Origin: Sphagnum magellanicum | Taxonomy: Eukaryota; Streptophyta; Sphagnopsida; Sphagnales; Sphagnaceae | DNA length: 64,000 nt | Assembly: GCA_021904315.1 (NCBI GenBank) | Contig: CM038914.1 | Span: 2,170,001 to 2,234,000, forward strand | Direction: 5' to 3' | Program-made: the position numbers and the translations under genes | Notes under the pieces: generated by a model | Databases searched by the model: none | What the model was told of the DNA's origin: nothing | Seen by the model: only the letters and a program-made list of their open reading frames with translations | Part shown: positions 12,766 to 22,336 of the stretch, one piece after another | Layout: the number at the start of each line of letters is the position of its first letter | Numbering within the stretch: the stretch's first letter is position 1

Positions 12766-13319
12766 ATGTTTTATAATATGTTATAAGTTATTTTTTTCCT
12801 TTTGTGCTTGGATTAGGAACATGCACATGACTATTGTAACAAAGTAAACATTTCAAACTTGAAAGTTTCCAGCATCAACCTCTTTGTCATCATTCATAAA
12901 AAGAAAACCTAACAAATCGCATTTATATTATAACATTTCCATATTTTTCTTTTAAGTATGAAAATTTTGAAAGTTTGTTTACATTTCATTTGTTCCATTT
13001 GTCTCTGTTATTTCTTCTACTACGTCTTTTTTTTGTGAAGTGTTTTATTTAAAATATAAATTGCAAAACATAAGCCCCAAAAAAATGGAGAGTAATTTTT
13101 TTTTAAATTGCAAAATACAATGAAAACCCACCTTTGAAGTACAATGGTAGAACATACAACATGCAATGAGAAAAAAAACAACAAAATGAAAGGAAAAAAC
13201 ATTGACTTTAAAGAAACAAATACAAAAAATACTTTGAACCTTCGAGTTGAAGAAGAAACTAAAAAAAATCTTATTCACACCTGCACAAAAAAAATAGGGG
13301 GAAAATACCAATCTAAAAA

Positions 13320-13830
13320 GGACAAAAGAACACCAAGAACACACAACAAGGAGGCATTAAAAAACAACAAAAATGCACAACAAGGAGGTGACAAAGATGT
13401 CATAGAGATATTTGGATTGGAACATGTAGTAAGGAAGTGCTAACAATCATTAAAAACACAAAGCAAAGGAGGTGTTAATGAACACTAAAAGCGCAAAACA
13501 AGGAGGTGTTAATGAACATCAAAAATGCATAACAAGGAGGTGTCAATGAACATTAAAAATGTAAAATAAAGAGGTCCTAAAAACCTATAGGAGTGCCCAA
13601 TAAGGAAGCACTGAAGATTAATAAGAATGCATAATATGGAAGCATTGAAAAACAATAAGAACTTGTAGCAAGAAGGTGCCAAGGCTCAACAACCAACAAG
13701 AACAACCAATAAGGAAACAACCAAGAGCACCAGAAACACACAACAAGGAGATGATGAAAAATACAGGAATGCACAACAAGGAAACAATGAAAAATAACAA
13801 GAGTGCACAACAAAGGGATTAATGAAATCA
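13320..13830. repeat. Degenerate minisatellite, about 34-bp period
   Basis: Repeats of a unit like GGAGGTGTTAATGAACATC followed by AAAAATGCACAACAA. The clearest units begin at 13468, 13502 and 13536, and more diverged ones extend either side. The array sits 5' (minus strand) of hAT remnant A. A similar low-complexity array sits in the corresponding place near hAT remnant B, so it may be part of the element. Confidence 0.8.
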
Positions 13831-16240
13831 AAACCAACCTACATTCGCAAAAAACACAAAACACACACACTAAAAAATAAATTTACAAAACACTAAGCTT
13901 ATTTATAAAGAGAAAAAAAAGGTTAAAAAGGAGTTGTTGCATAAGCAATGGCTTTGTTATGCCTCTTCATAAAACTTAACTTACAAAATAGAAATGTCTA
14001 ACCCTATTTTAACAACTAGCATACCTACCTTAACCTTACTGGTTTCTAATACCTTGACAAGGTATCAAAATTTTTTTTAAATGGAAAGGTTTCAAATGGC
14101 CAATTTTCAACCCAATGAGAATTAAGAGATGGGCTTCAAAAACAACATCACCTTTGTCACACCTTGAAATATTCAAGGTGTGAACTAACTTGAAACCCTA
14201 ATTGATTCTCACTTCTTTTATGATACCCATCCACACTATTTTACATGTCATCAAACAAAGTGTTTCATTATGAACCTTCTCATAATTAATATGTTTATTC
14301 ATTCTACAATAATTAATTAACTCTCAACAAAATGGGTAAACAATTGTTGATATTTGAAGTTCAAAGCAACAATACTCTTGCATTAAATCCATTTTGATAA
14401 ATATGCACCACCTTATACTTGGATCAAGATATTTGAGTCCAACATCCTTTGCATTTTTTTAGTGTATGTGCTTAACTTGCACCAACACATGGAATCACAA
14501 TCCCAAATTTCATGTCGAGGTTTATTTAAATTACCATTCATTTTCACATCCACTTAGGTTAACCATACATCATTTGTATAAAACAATCATTTCAACACTT
14601 TTAAAGCTAAAATATTGTACTTTAGACCTTTCTAATTAGATTTTTTATGTGTAAAGACAAACTTTGGTCCTATTTTCATTGGCCTTAGGCTTTTCCCTAT
14701 GTTGGTGATTCAAAGCTCTTTTTGTTAAGATGAATGATGATTTGAATCATATCAAATTCATAAACATGAACCACACAAAATAAATTACGTCTGAAATTAA
14801 ATAATGTTACCTTAGAGGTGTGTGTGTGCACACGCATAAATCGCATGGGTAATAAATAGCATATGTGATTTTGGCATAACCATTCTATGTGTAAATTGAA
14901 AATAACATGGGATCGTGATATAGGAACCATATAGTTCAACAAGGAATACAACTAATATCAATATGTATAGACAAATGTAGAAACTACATTGTAGAAGTAT
15001 TGCAATAATCAAGTAGCTGAATTTTGAAGGTTACATGTGTGTGTATAAGTCGGAAAACTCTTATTTTGTTGTGTTTAATGGCAAGTACCATAGTACTCAT
15101 TTTTGGCAATATGATGCTGAAATATTCTACCATTCTATAACAATTGGGTTTAGCATGTGTCTAATGGTATTATTTTCCTGAGAACAAAGTAAAGATCTTC
15201 ATCCTAGATTGCAAAATTTTCAACATTCACCTTTGGAAGTAAATTTTAATTGGAGAAGGAATCCCTAGATTTAATGATAGGTTTCATACATGTGTGCAAT
15301 TTAGTGATTAAACAAATTACACATTAAAAAATTCATCACCTTTATTGATTTGTGTACTTAATCATCCTTGTATTATTTATATGAGTGGGGCCTCCAAAGT
15401 TCAACTTGGGAACATCTTGGGGAACACATTGGGAACAGAAAATATACCAATTCTAGGAACTACCAACATTAAACTCCTTGAAATTAAGTCATGACCTTTG
15501 AAAAAAAATCCTTTTAAGTATGTTACCCTATGTAACATACTATGTTGAAATTAGTTTTTAAAATAGCCAAAGCCAGTTATCAAGGGGTGTGATCAAGTTT
15601 TTTTGGGACACATTTTGTGATTTATTAAAAAAAAGGGAAATTTTGGGAAAAAATTGAGAATTTTATTTCTAAAATGAAAATTTGACCAATGATGTTATTT
15701 TTTGGGAAAAAGATTGCCAAATTTGAATTAGCACAAAAAAAATGAAAGAAAACCTCTAGGCAATAGAGGAATATTCTTCATCCCCTCCTCCCCCATTCCC
15801 TTGAACTAGAGAGACAAAACAACAAAAGGCTTTTAACTATTAGAGAAAGATCCCCACCATTCTACAACAACACAAAAGAAGAAGGAAAAAAAACAAGCAT
15901 ACAATCCTATGTATGGGCAATGTAGTACTTAATATGCTCAAGCATTGCAATTTATGAAAACACAAAAAAGCAGATCTTTGAATAGCTTTGCACAAATGGG
16001 TGTACCAATTTCAGGAAATCTACCTTTCATGTGTGGCATTAAGGTTTTGTCACATTTGAATTGCATCAAAAGAAAAGGAAAAGCAAAGGCACCACCCACC
16101 AAGATTCTGGGCATCCTCACATCACATGTGTTAGCACCATCACCATCTCCCTTGTGCTACTTGGCATCCATCAACTGTTTGAAAGGGCCAAGAGAGACTT
16201 ATTCAAAAGAGTGGGGTTGATTGAAGCATCGCGGTGATGA
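13831..16240. other. AT-rich intergenic DNA, no gene seen
   Basis: No coding segment recognised. The part around 14.0-14.1 kb (CCTACCTTAACC and a following CAATGAGAATTAAG block) loosely resembles 31.63-31.74 kb. A short GGGAACACATTGGGAAC motif at 15.42 kb recurs at 27.98-28.04 kb. Confidence 0.6.
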
Positions 16241-16281
16241 TGGTGACGGTGATGAAGATGATGATGATGATGATGATGATG

Positions 16282-16646
16282 GGGAAGACATTGAATCAGC
16301 AATAGGTCCTTATTGGAGGCAGTACAAAAGTATTGCTTGCTTCTTTCTTTTTTTTCCCTTGTTTGCCTTTTGTCCCAATCCATCATTAAAAGATGGATGA
16401 TGCCCAGACACATTTTGGTGCTGTTGATTACACACTTTGAGCCTTATTGTTGTACACATCTTGGCCTTGTAATGGACACCAAGATGTGACTACAGGGCCC
16501 TGGACGATTGGCACCACTGAAATGTGTGTGGGCACCTCCAAATACATCTTGGACAGGCAAATGGGCAGTCAGGAAAAAAGAAAGAAGCAAGCAATACTTT
16601 TGTACTACCTCCAATAAGGACCCATTGCTGATTTAATGTCTTCCAT
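16282..16646. mobile_element. MITE copy 1 with extended inverted arms
   Basis: The core (about 16322-16605, 284 bp) is bounded by inverted GTACAAAAGTATTGCTTGC termini that fit a TA target duplication flanking CAAAAGTATTGC. The homology between the arms continues outward: about 40 bp on the left (from GGAAGACATT) match the reverse complement of the right flank, giving arms of about 90 bp around a loop of about 185 bp. The interior is homologous to the copy at 55284-55549 in both arms. There is no transposase, so it is non-autonomous. GAT/ATC trinucleotide repeats abut both outer ends. Confidence 0.8.
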
Positions 16647-18748
16647 GATGATGCTGGTAGTGGTGGTGTTGAAGATGATGATGTTGGTGGCGGCAGCAAT
16701 GAGGAGGATGAGACTCTGGTGCTAGTGGTGAAGATGATGGTGATGATCATTGAAGAAGAAGAAGATGGTGCGGCTAACTTTCTCTAGAGTGGCCAAAGGT
16801 TTAGGGTATTGGCCAGAGTGAACAAAAGCAGTCACCAACACACCATCTATTAGAAGCTGGTTATGACTCAGTTGTGAATGAACTCCAACTGACTTCACAT
16901 TGTTGGATTGCACCTTGGTAACCTATCATGTAGAAAACATGAGTCTTCTTGTCTTCTTGTAAAGCACTGCAAGAAATTTCCTGAAGGTACTTGGAGGGCA
17001 CCTTATATCCGTGAATATCTAAGGGATCTTACACCTACTATTTAGGAGTGAGGCAGTAGGGACCTTACCCCTAAGGGTCACACATTGCTGATCACAAACT
17101 TCTGCAGAAGAGTATTCACACAAAACTGGGTTTAGTAAAATGGCCTTCTTGTGATGGGGGATGGCACTGAGAATTCCCTCTGAAAATACATCATTTTTAT
17201 ATTCATCTTTTGTGATGGTTGCTATGAGACCCATCACTGCGGTTTCTCTGATCTTTGTTGATGGTTGCAATGACGCCATCACTGCGGTTTCTCTGATCTT
17301 TGTTGATGGTTGCAATGACGCCCATCACTACACTTTCTCTTCGGGAATCTGAATGATGTCCACAGCATTGTTGCCAAAAGCAGGTTGTTCATAGCTGGGC
17401 ATCTTTGCTGATTCTGATTCATGATATTCTGAGGAGCATTTCACCCTGGCCATTTTATGCCAAAGTGGCAACAGATACTGCATCTTCCTTGTTGATATAG
17501 TTCCATGCAGCATCTGGGTTGATGCAGTTCCATGCAGCATTTGGGTTGTTTCGAGTTTTTCCATAGTCTCCAGAGAGATTGAATGCATTAAAGGCATGTG
17601 TAGTGAATGATAATAAGGGCAATTTTCACAAATCAATTGCATTTATTTCAAGGACGATTACATAATAGAAAAGACTTCAGTGAGATTGAGAATCAGTACT
17701 TCTTTAAGGCAGCTGTTTTCAACTGGCAGAAGAGAAGGCATTCAGGATGCAATGCTGCAAGCCTTGCATCTCTTCCATCCCCATGGTGCTGGCTGGCTCA
17801 TAGCAACACTTTGCTAAGGCAAAATCCTTGATCAGCAGACAGATAGACAATGGAGATGATATAGAAAAAGAATTTTCAAATGCATTAAGTGCACACACCA
17901 AATTGAGGATTGAGTGAATTGTGTGAAGTTAGTTTTTCTCCATAGATTGGGGTGTTGTCTGAGATTCCACCAGGGCATGACAAAGTTCTTAGACTCCTAG
18001 GCACTGAGTACTTGACACACTCTCTGTCTTATTACCCTATCATTGATTCTAATAACATAAGTTTTTTGGAGCTCAAAAGCTGTTGGGAAAGATGTCACAC
18101 AAACTCACTCAGGACCAAAAGGATTTGTGCATTATATAACTTTTGTGCCCAAAACTTTTGGTAGATTATTATATCAAATACTTGTAAAACCATTTATGTT
18201 GTTGTTGTTGATGTATGTGTTCATACAAATTCTTGTGAGGGGATGGGGTTCTTTAGACCCTGGTAGATGACATGTTATTGCAGATGCCACAAGAGCTGGT
18301 TTTTCTCCTTCCTCCATCAGGCCTGTTCCTTTACTTGAGGAGAACTGGCTCTTCCCTTCAGCTTCTTCTAGGCTTGAGAAGTAGATTTCAGCAGATGTAG
18401 CTTAAGAGCCAATGGAGAGGAATTTTCAAGACCCAACATATCCAACAAAAATCTGTTACCCTGACTTGAGGAGAAGCTCTGAACTGCAAGCATAAAAAGA
18501 AAGCTCACAAATTTTCTACATTTTAACAAGTATGAATAGACTACTACTACTGTCTGCAACAGCAAACACATTTACAGGTCTCCTGACTTGCACATTATCA
18601 CCAGACCTTGTTACTTTAGGCCATGGTTTCACAGTAGCACACAAGGAGATAGATACATACACCATTGTCAATTTATTTTAAGTCTGACACAAAGTGGTGC
18701 AGCTGAACCAACCTTAACCAAAACCCACCGAATCCTGTACCACAGTCG
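16647..18748. other. Moderately GC-rich DNA, no gene resolved
   Basis: Base composition here is closer to that of genes than in the surrounding DNA, but I could not assemble exons of a known family on either strand. Short open frames at 17.0-17.6 kb are driven by the tandem duplications there. This stretch lies 3' of the minus-strand gene at 19.7-20.9 kb and may include transcribed non-coding sequence. Confidence 0.4.
17231..17320. repeat. Perfect 45-bp tandem duplication
   Basis: Two identical 45-bp units (17231-17275 and 17276-17320), starting CCATCACTGCGGTTTCTC, with a partial third beginning after 17320. A related short duplication (GTTCCATGCAGCAT) is seen near 17.50-17.54 kb. Confidence 0.95.
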
Positions 18749-18883
18749 TCAATCCAATCTGCTACATGCGGGTTTGGTTGAGAGTTTGGGACTCACAAAG
18801 GGGTCATCAATCTCCCTCTTGACACCCCCCGATTTCTGCATCACCTTCCTCCTATTTGTAGAAGCATTCCAGAATTTCACCAC
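18749..18883 (-). CDS. Possible terminal exon of an unidentified gene
   Basis: Behind a reasonable acceptor (TTGTTCAG) the minus strand reads 44 codons to a TGA: VVKFWNASTNRRKVM, then a basic/polar tail with GGVKREIDDPFVSPK and ending CSRLD. The composition is protein-like rather than low-complexity. I could not find a convincing upstream exon with a matching donor between here and 19.7 kb, and I do not recognise the family. It may be a gene fragment or a chance open stretch. Confidence 0.2.
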   Translation of the reverse strand: MVKFWNASTNRRKVMQKSGGVKREIDDPFVSPKLSTKPACSRLD

Positions 18884-19723
18884 CTGAACAAGGTGCCATC
18901 TCCTCAGAATTGGGACATAGTATTGTCATCCATCACCTTTATCATACAGAGAACAAATGTTATTATGAGGACCCCATTACTTTGGCATGCATGTGCCTTT
19001 TTGTCTACTCTTCCAGATTCCACAAAAATTTGGGCCTAAATTGCATAAAGGAAATTTTACTGAAGAACAGCAAATCGTTGACCCAATTCACTAGGGCAGC
19101 TTAAATGAGAGTGGCAAGGACTTGTTCCAAGCTGAGTGACATCTATCGTCACATACTCAATTGTGGTGAACGAAATTGCCCAAACCATGATTGGTTACAC
19201 AGGAGTGAAGCTCTTGCTTGCAGAGCTCTCCATTGCATACATCATCATAGCTTCCAGTCACAACAGGAGGAGACCCTTCCAGTTTTTGACAAACAGAAGA
19301 AGGAACGGGAGACAAAATTTGATCCTGCCCAAGATCACATTCCCCTTAAGATTCATCAATCACATGTTGTGTAAAAAAACACCGCTGCCACACCCAACCC
19401 TCTTCAGGAGCATTACTTACATCAGATGCTACTACAAGAAGAAGAAGAAGAAGAAGATTCCAGGGCTTCCTGCTCTCTTCAGGGTTAGGGTTAAGGCCAT
19501 CCATCCTTAGCAAGAGATCATACAACTTCCAAATCTGAACTAACCCAAGGCAACAATCAACACTGCTGCATACACCATTCTTTGTCCCAGCATCTGCAGA
19601 CTGTCAGGATGGGTTCACCCATCGTGGGTTCATACAAACAAGGCAATGGGTTATCGTATCGTATGGGAGCTTGGGGAAGAAATTGTGCACACCTTGAAAG
19701 AGAGAAAGAGAGAGAGAGAGTTC
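18884..19723. other. No gene resolved
   Basis: A plus-strand open frame at 19136-19510 (124 codons) contains a hydrophobic stretch, but it has no family resemblance and ends in a Lys run from an AAG microsatellite. The stretch immediately before 19724 is probably the 3' untranslated region of the minus-strand gene above it. Confidence 0.4.
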
Positions 19724-20851
19724 TCAAGGTTGTTGGTGTGGATGCATGTGACAACAGATGGTAGATAGAAAGGACTTCATCATGCTTGAGGAGGATCTTT
19801 GGACCCCATTGACGGCATTGGAGTTCCTTGAAGTGGAGAAGGTGGAGTGAGAAAAAGGAGTTGCAGCTTGCTCACTTCCATATCCTTTCTCCTCCTCCTC
19901 CTCCTCTTCTTCTTCTTCTTCATCTTCTTCTTCTTCAGCATCTGACAGCAAACTGTCACAAGAAACAAACTGGGTGGCACTCCATTCAGGGCTGCTCCTC
20001 CTCCTCTCACCATCAGCTGAGCTTGCAGCTTGATTGGCTCCGTCCTGCAGAGCAGCATCACCGCGTCTCTCCAGCTCCAGACATGCGGCAAGAGACTGGC
20101 CAGACATGCCAATTGGATGTTGTGGGTCCATGAGGATCACCTCAGACAGACTCTCTTCAAGGCTTGATTGCAAGCAGTTGCCACATGATCCGAGAAGCTC
20201 TCGGATTCCACAGCTTCTATTAGCTACGGTGAAGCTCCATCTCCCTCCCGGGCGTCTTCTTCCGTGGTTATGGGTGTCCACCAGATGATGATGATGTATG
20301 CCTCCTGCCTCTGCTGCTGCTCTCCCTGAAGCTGAATACTCCATGGGCAACCCAATGAGGCTACCAAGGGTGATTCTCCTGGAGTCTTTAAAGAAGCTAG
20401 AGGAAGTCACCGTTTCACTCTGAAAGTCGGAATCAGATTCCGATGATTCTGCTGCACTCACGCTTGCGTCTGACAAGTAAGGAAGAAAACGGTTGAAGCT
20501 TCCCCCCACCAAGTTATGCTGCTCAGCTGCTGCCGCTTCTTCAACAAGTCGAGCTGCTTGCAACCATGATGTCTGAGCTGCTGCTGCTACTGCTGCAATG
20601 GATGCACTGCTCTCTTCCTCCGCCACCCGAGGACTTGCTGCGTCCTGTGCCACCATGCAAGACCTCAACCCCAAAGGCCAACCCATTCCAGCATTTGCTG
20701 ATGATGAACCCGCCATAGCTACTCCTATCTCCTCCTCATGACTTGGATTCAATCTGAAGGCTATGCTGGCTGCTACTGCTGCTGCTGCTGGACTGGGCCT
20801 TGAACGCACCAGCAGCTCCATGGCAGCAGCAGCAGCAGAATCAATCCACAA
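19724..20851 (-). CDS. Uncharacterised plant protein with RRITLGSLIG motif (375 aa)
   Basis: A single open frame of 375 codons starting MWIDSAAAAA; a second Met at residue 11 could be the real start. Visible features are an Ala-rich N-terminus, a Ser/acidic run followed by SSFFKDSRRITLGSLIGLP (about residues 151-169), a His patch (about 186-189), SLAACLELERRGDAAL (about 253-268) and a run of 16 acidic residues (about 306-321). The order Ser-rich, SFF-x-D, ITLG-x-L-x-G, then a Leu-Glu-x-E-R-R element recalls a small angiosperm family typified by At3g17950, whose function is unknown. There is no signal peptide, membrane segment or catalytic motif. Many CAG/CTT repeats in the gene and just upstream suggest slippage-driven length change. 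It is most likely a real gene; the function is not assigned. Confidence 0.7.
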   Translation of the reverse strand: MWIDSAAAAAMELLVRSRPSPAAAAVAASIAFRLNPSHEEEIGVAMAGSSSANAGMGWPLGLRSCMVAQDAASPRVAEEESSASIAAVAAAAQTSWLQAARLVEEAAAAEQHNLVGGSFNRFLPYLSDASVSAAESSESDSDFQSETVTSSSFFKDSRRITLGSLIGLPMEYSASGRAAAEAGGIHHHHLVDTHNHGRRRPGGRWSFTVANRSCGIRELLGSCGNCLQSSLEESLSEVILMDPQHPIGMSGQSLAACLELERRGDAALQDGANQAASSADGERRRSSPEWSATQFVSCDSLLSDAEEEEDEEEEEEEEEEEKGYGSEQAATPFSHSTFSTSRNSNAVNGVQRSSSSMMKSFLSTICCHMHPHQQP

Positions 20852-21235
20852 ACACTCCCCACTGCCCCACTGCCTGCAGCCGCTTTGGATCAGAAGGAAG
20901 AAGGAGGAGGAGGAGGAGGAGGTGAAGCCAGTTGCATTTCTGTTGCAATTGTGTTGTTGGTTCTCTCCTTCTCAGGTCCTTTTGTTCTCAGGGTTCTTGG
21001 ACAAGAGTTGTTTGTTGTTTCTTCTACTAACTATTACAGCAACATCATCGTTCTCAGGTTCTTCTTCTTCTTCTTCTTCTTCAAAAACAACACCAACAAC
21101 AACAGCAGCGGCAGCAGCAGCAGCAGCAGATGTTTTCTACAGCAAATTGATGTCGTTCTTGATACCTAGTAGAGGCAGCAACAGCAACAAGCGGCAGCAG
21201 CAGCAGCAGCGGCCTACAAGAACAAGAAGATGAAG
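20852..21235 (-). promoter_or_regulatory. Leader/promoter region rich in trinucleotide repeats
   Basis: Clusters of CAG/GCA, GAG and TTC repeats immediately upstream of the minus-strand gene. Long open frames on the plus strand here are poly-Ala/Ser/Thr products of those repeats. The region probably carries the 5' untranslated leader. Confidence 0.4.
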
Positions 21236-21312
21236 AAGTTCTGGTTGGTTGGAGGGTGGTAGCAGCCTTTTAATTTACTTTAATTTTTTAACTGGCTATA
21301 TATATAAATAGC

Positions 21313-21345
<33 letters not shown>

Positions 21346-21373
21346 TCAGATTTATTTAGTTTTAAATAAAAAT

Positions 21374-21880
21374 AAAAGTGGTAAAATTCAAGGACTTTTT
21401 GAGATTTTCAATAGCCAGAAATATTTCAAATTGTTAAAATTAAAAGTGGTAAAATTCAAGTGCTTTTTTGAGATTTTCAAAATAGCCAGAATTTTTTTTA
21501 TTGAAATTAAAAGTGGTAAAATTCAAGTGTGTTTTGGGGATTTTCAATAGCCATAAAGATTTTATTAAAACTAAAAGTGGTAAAGAATTCAAGTGGTTTT
21601 TTGACACAGAAATAGTTTTAGTAAAATTAAAAAGTGGCAAAATTCCAGTGCTTTATGGGCATTTTCAATAGCTAGAAATTGACCAGAATTTAAGAAAAAT
21701 TGACAGATTTTCTATACATGTGTTCAAGCAGGGTAGGTACATTAGCCAAAAATATAGAAGGATGTTTTTTTAAGAAATTACTTTCGTATTTAGATTTTAG
21801 CCAAATTTGGCAATCATCTCTAGGCCACATCTGCCTAGAGAGGATCGCCACTTTGGCAATATCACAAAATTGACCCCCCC
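21374..21880. repeat. Composite dispersed repeat, copy A (five tandem units plus tail)
   Basis: Five tandem units of about 56-68 bp (starting near 21374, 21442, 21509, 21573 and 21629), each opening AAAAGTGGTAAAATTCAAG and most containing TTTTCAATAGCCAGAA. They are followed by a tail of about 190 bp running from ATTGACAGATTTTC to ATCACAAAATTGACC. The same unit-then-tail order occurs at 22.1-22.3 kb. A C17-A20 homopolymer follows. Confidence 0.8.
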
Positions 21881-22094
21881 CCCCCCCCCAAAAAAAAAAA
21901 AAAAAAAACATTGTGAAGCAAGCCAATGTTCTTGTTCTTGATAGAAGAGACAACAATAAATAAATTAAAAAATAAATAAATAAGAGAACACAAGAGCAGC
22001 CTAGAATAAGAAGAAGAAGAAGTTTTGGTAGCTGGGAGGGCACTGGGGTTGTTAACTAATAATGGCTATATATATATGAATAGCCAGAAAGAGA

Positions 22095-22336
22095 TTTTTC
22101 AAAAAAAATAAAAGAGCTAAAATTAAGTGTTTTAAAAAAGATATTCAATAGCCAGAATTTGACCCAAATTTAAAGAAAATTTGCCAGATTTCTATACATG
22201 GTTCAAAGTAGGTAGGTAACAAAAAACAATATACAAAATGTTTTTGTCTTTACTTTCATATTTAGCTTGTAGCCAAATCTGGCAAAAAAAATTCCCATGG
22301 ATGATCGCCACTTTTGCTATATCACAAAATTGACCA
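22095..22336. repeat. Composite dispersed repeat, copy B
   Basis: One diverged unit (AATAAAAGAGCTAAAATTAAG to AATAGCCAGAATTTGACCC) followed by the tail, which contains TGCCAGATTTCTATACATG, GTAGGTAGGTAAC, TAGCCAAATCTGGC, GATGATCGCCACTT and ATCACAAAATTGACC. It is in the same orientation as copy A. Confidence 0.8.

Noticed and set aside
19136..19510. 124-codon plus-strand frame with a hydrophobic stretch
   Set aside because: It ends in a poly-Lys run from an AAG microsatellite, has no homologous feel, and no neighbouring exon was found.
20763..21233. Open frames of 156 and 94 codons on the plus strand
   Set aside because: They are products of CAG, GAG and TTC repeats, antisense to the leader and first codons of the minus-strand gene.
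21873..21908. C17-A20 homopolymer block
   Set aside because: It may be a slippage tract or sequencing artefact next to the composite repeat. No function can be argued from it.
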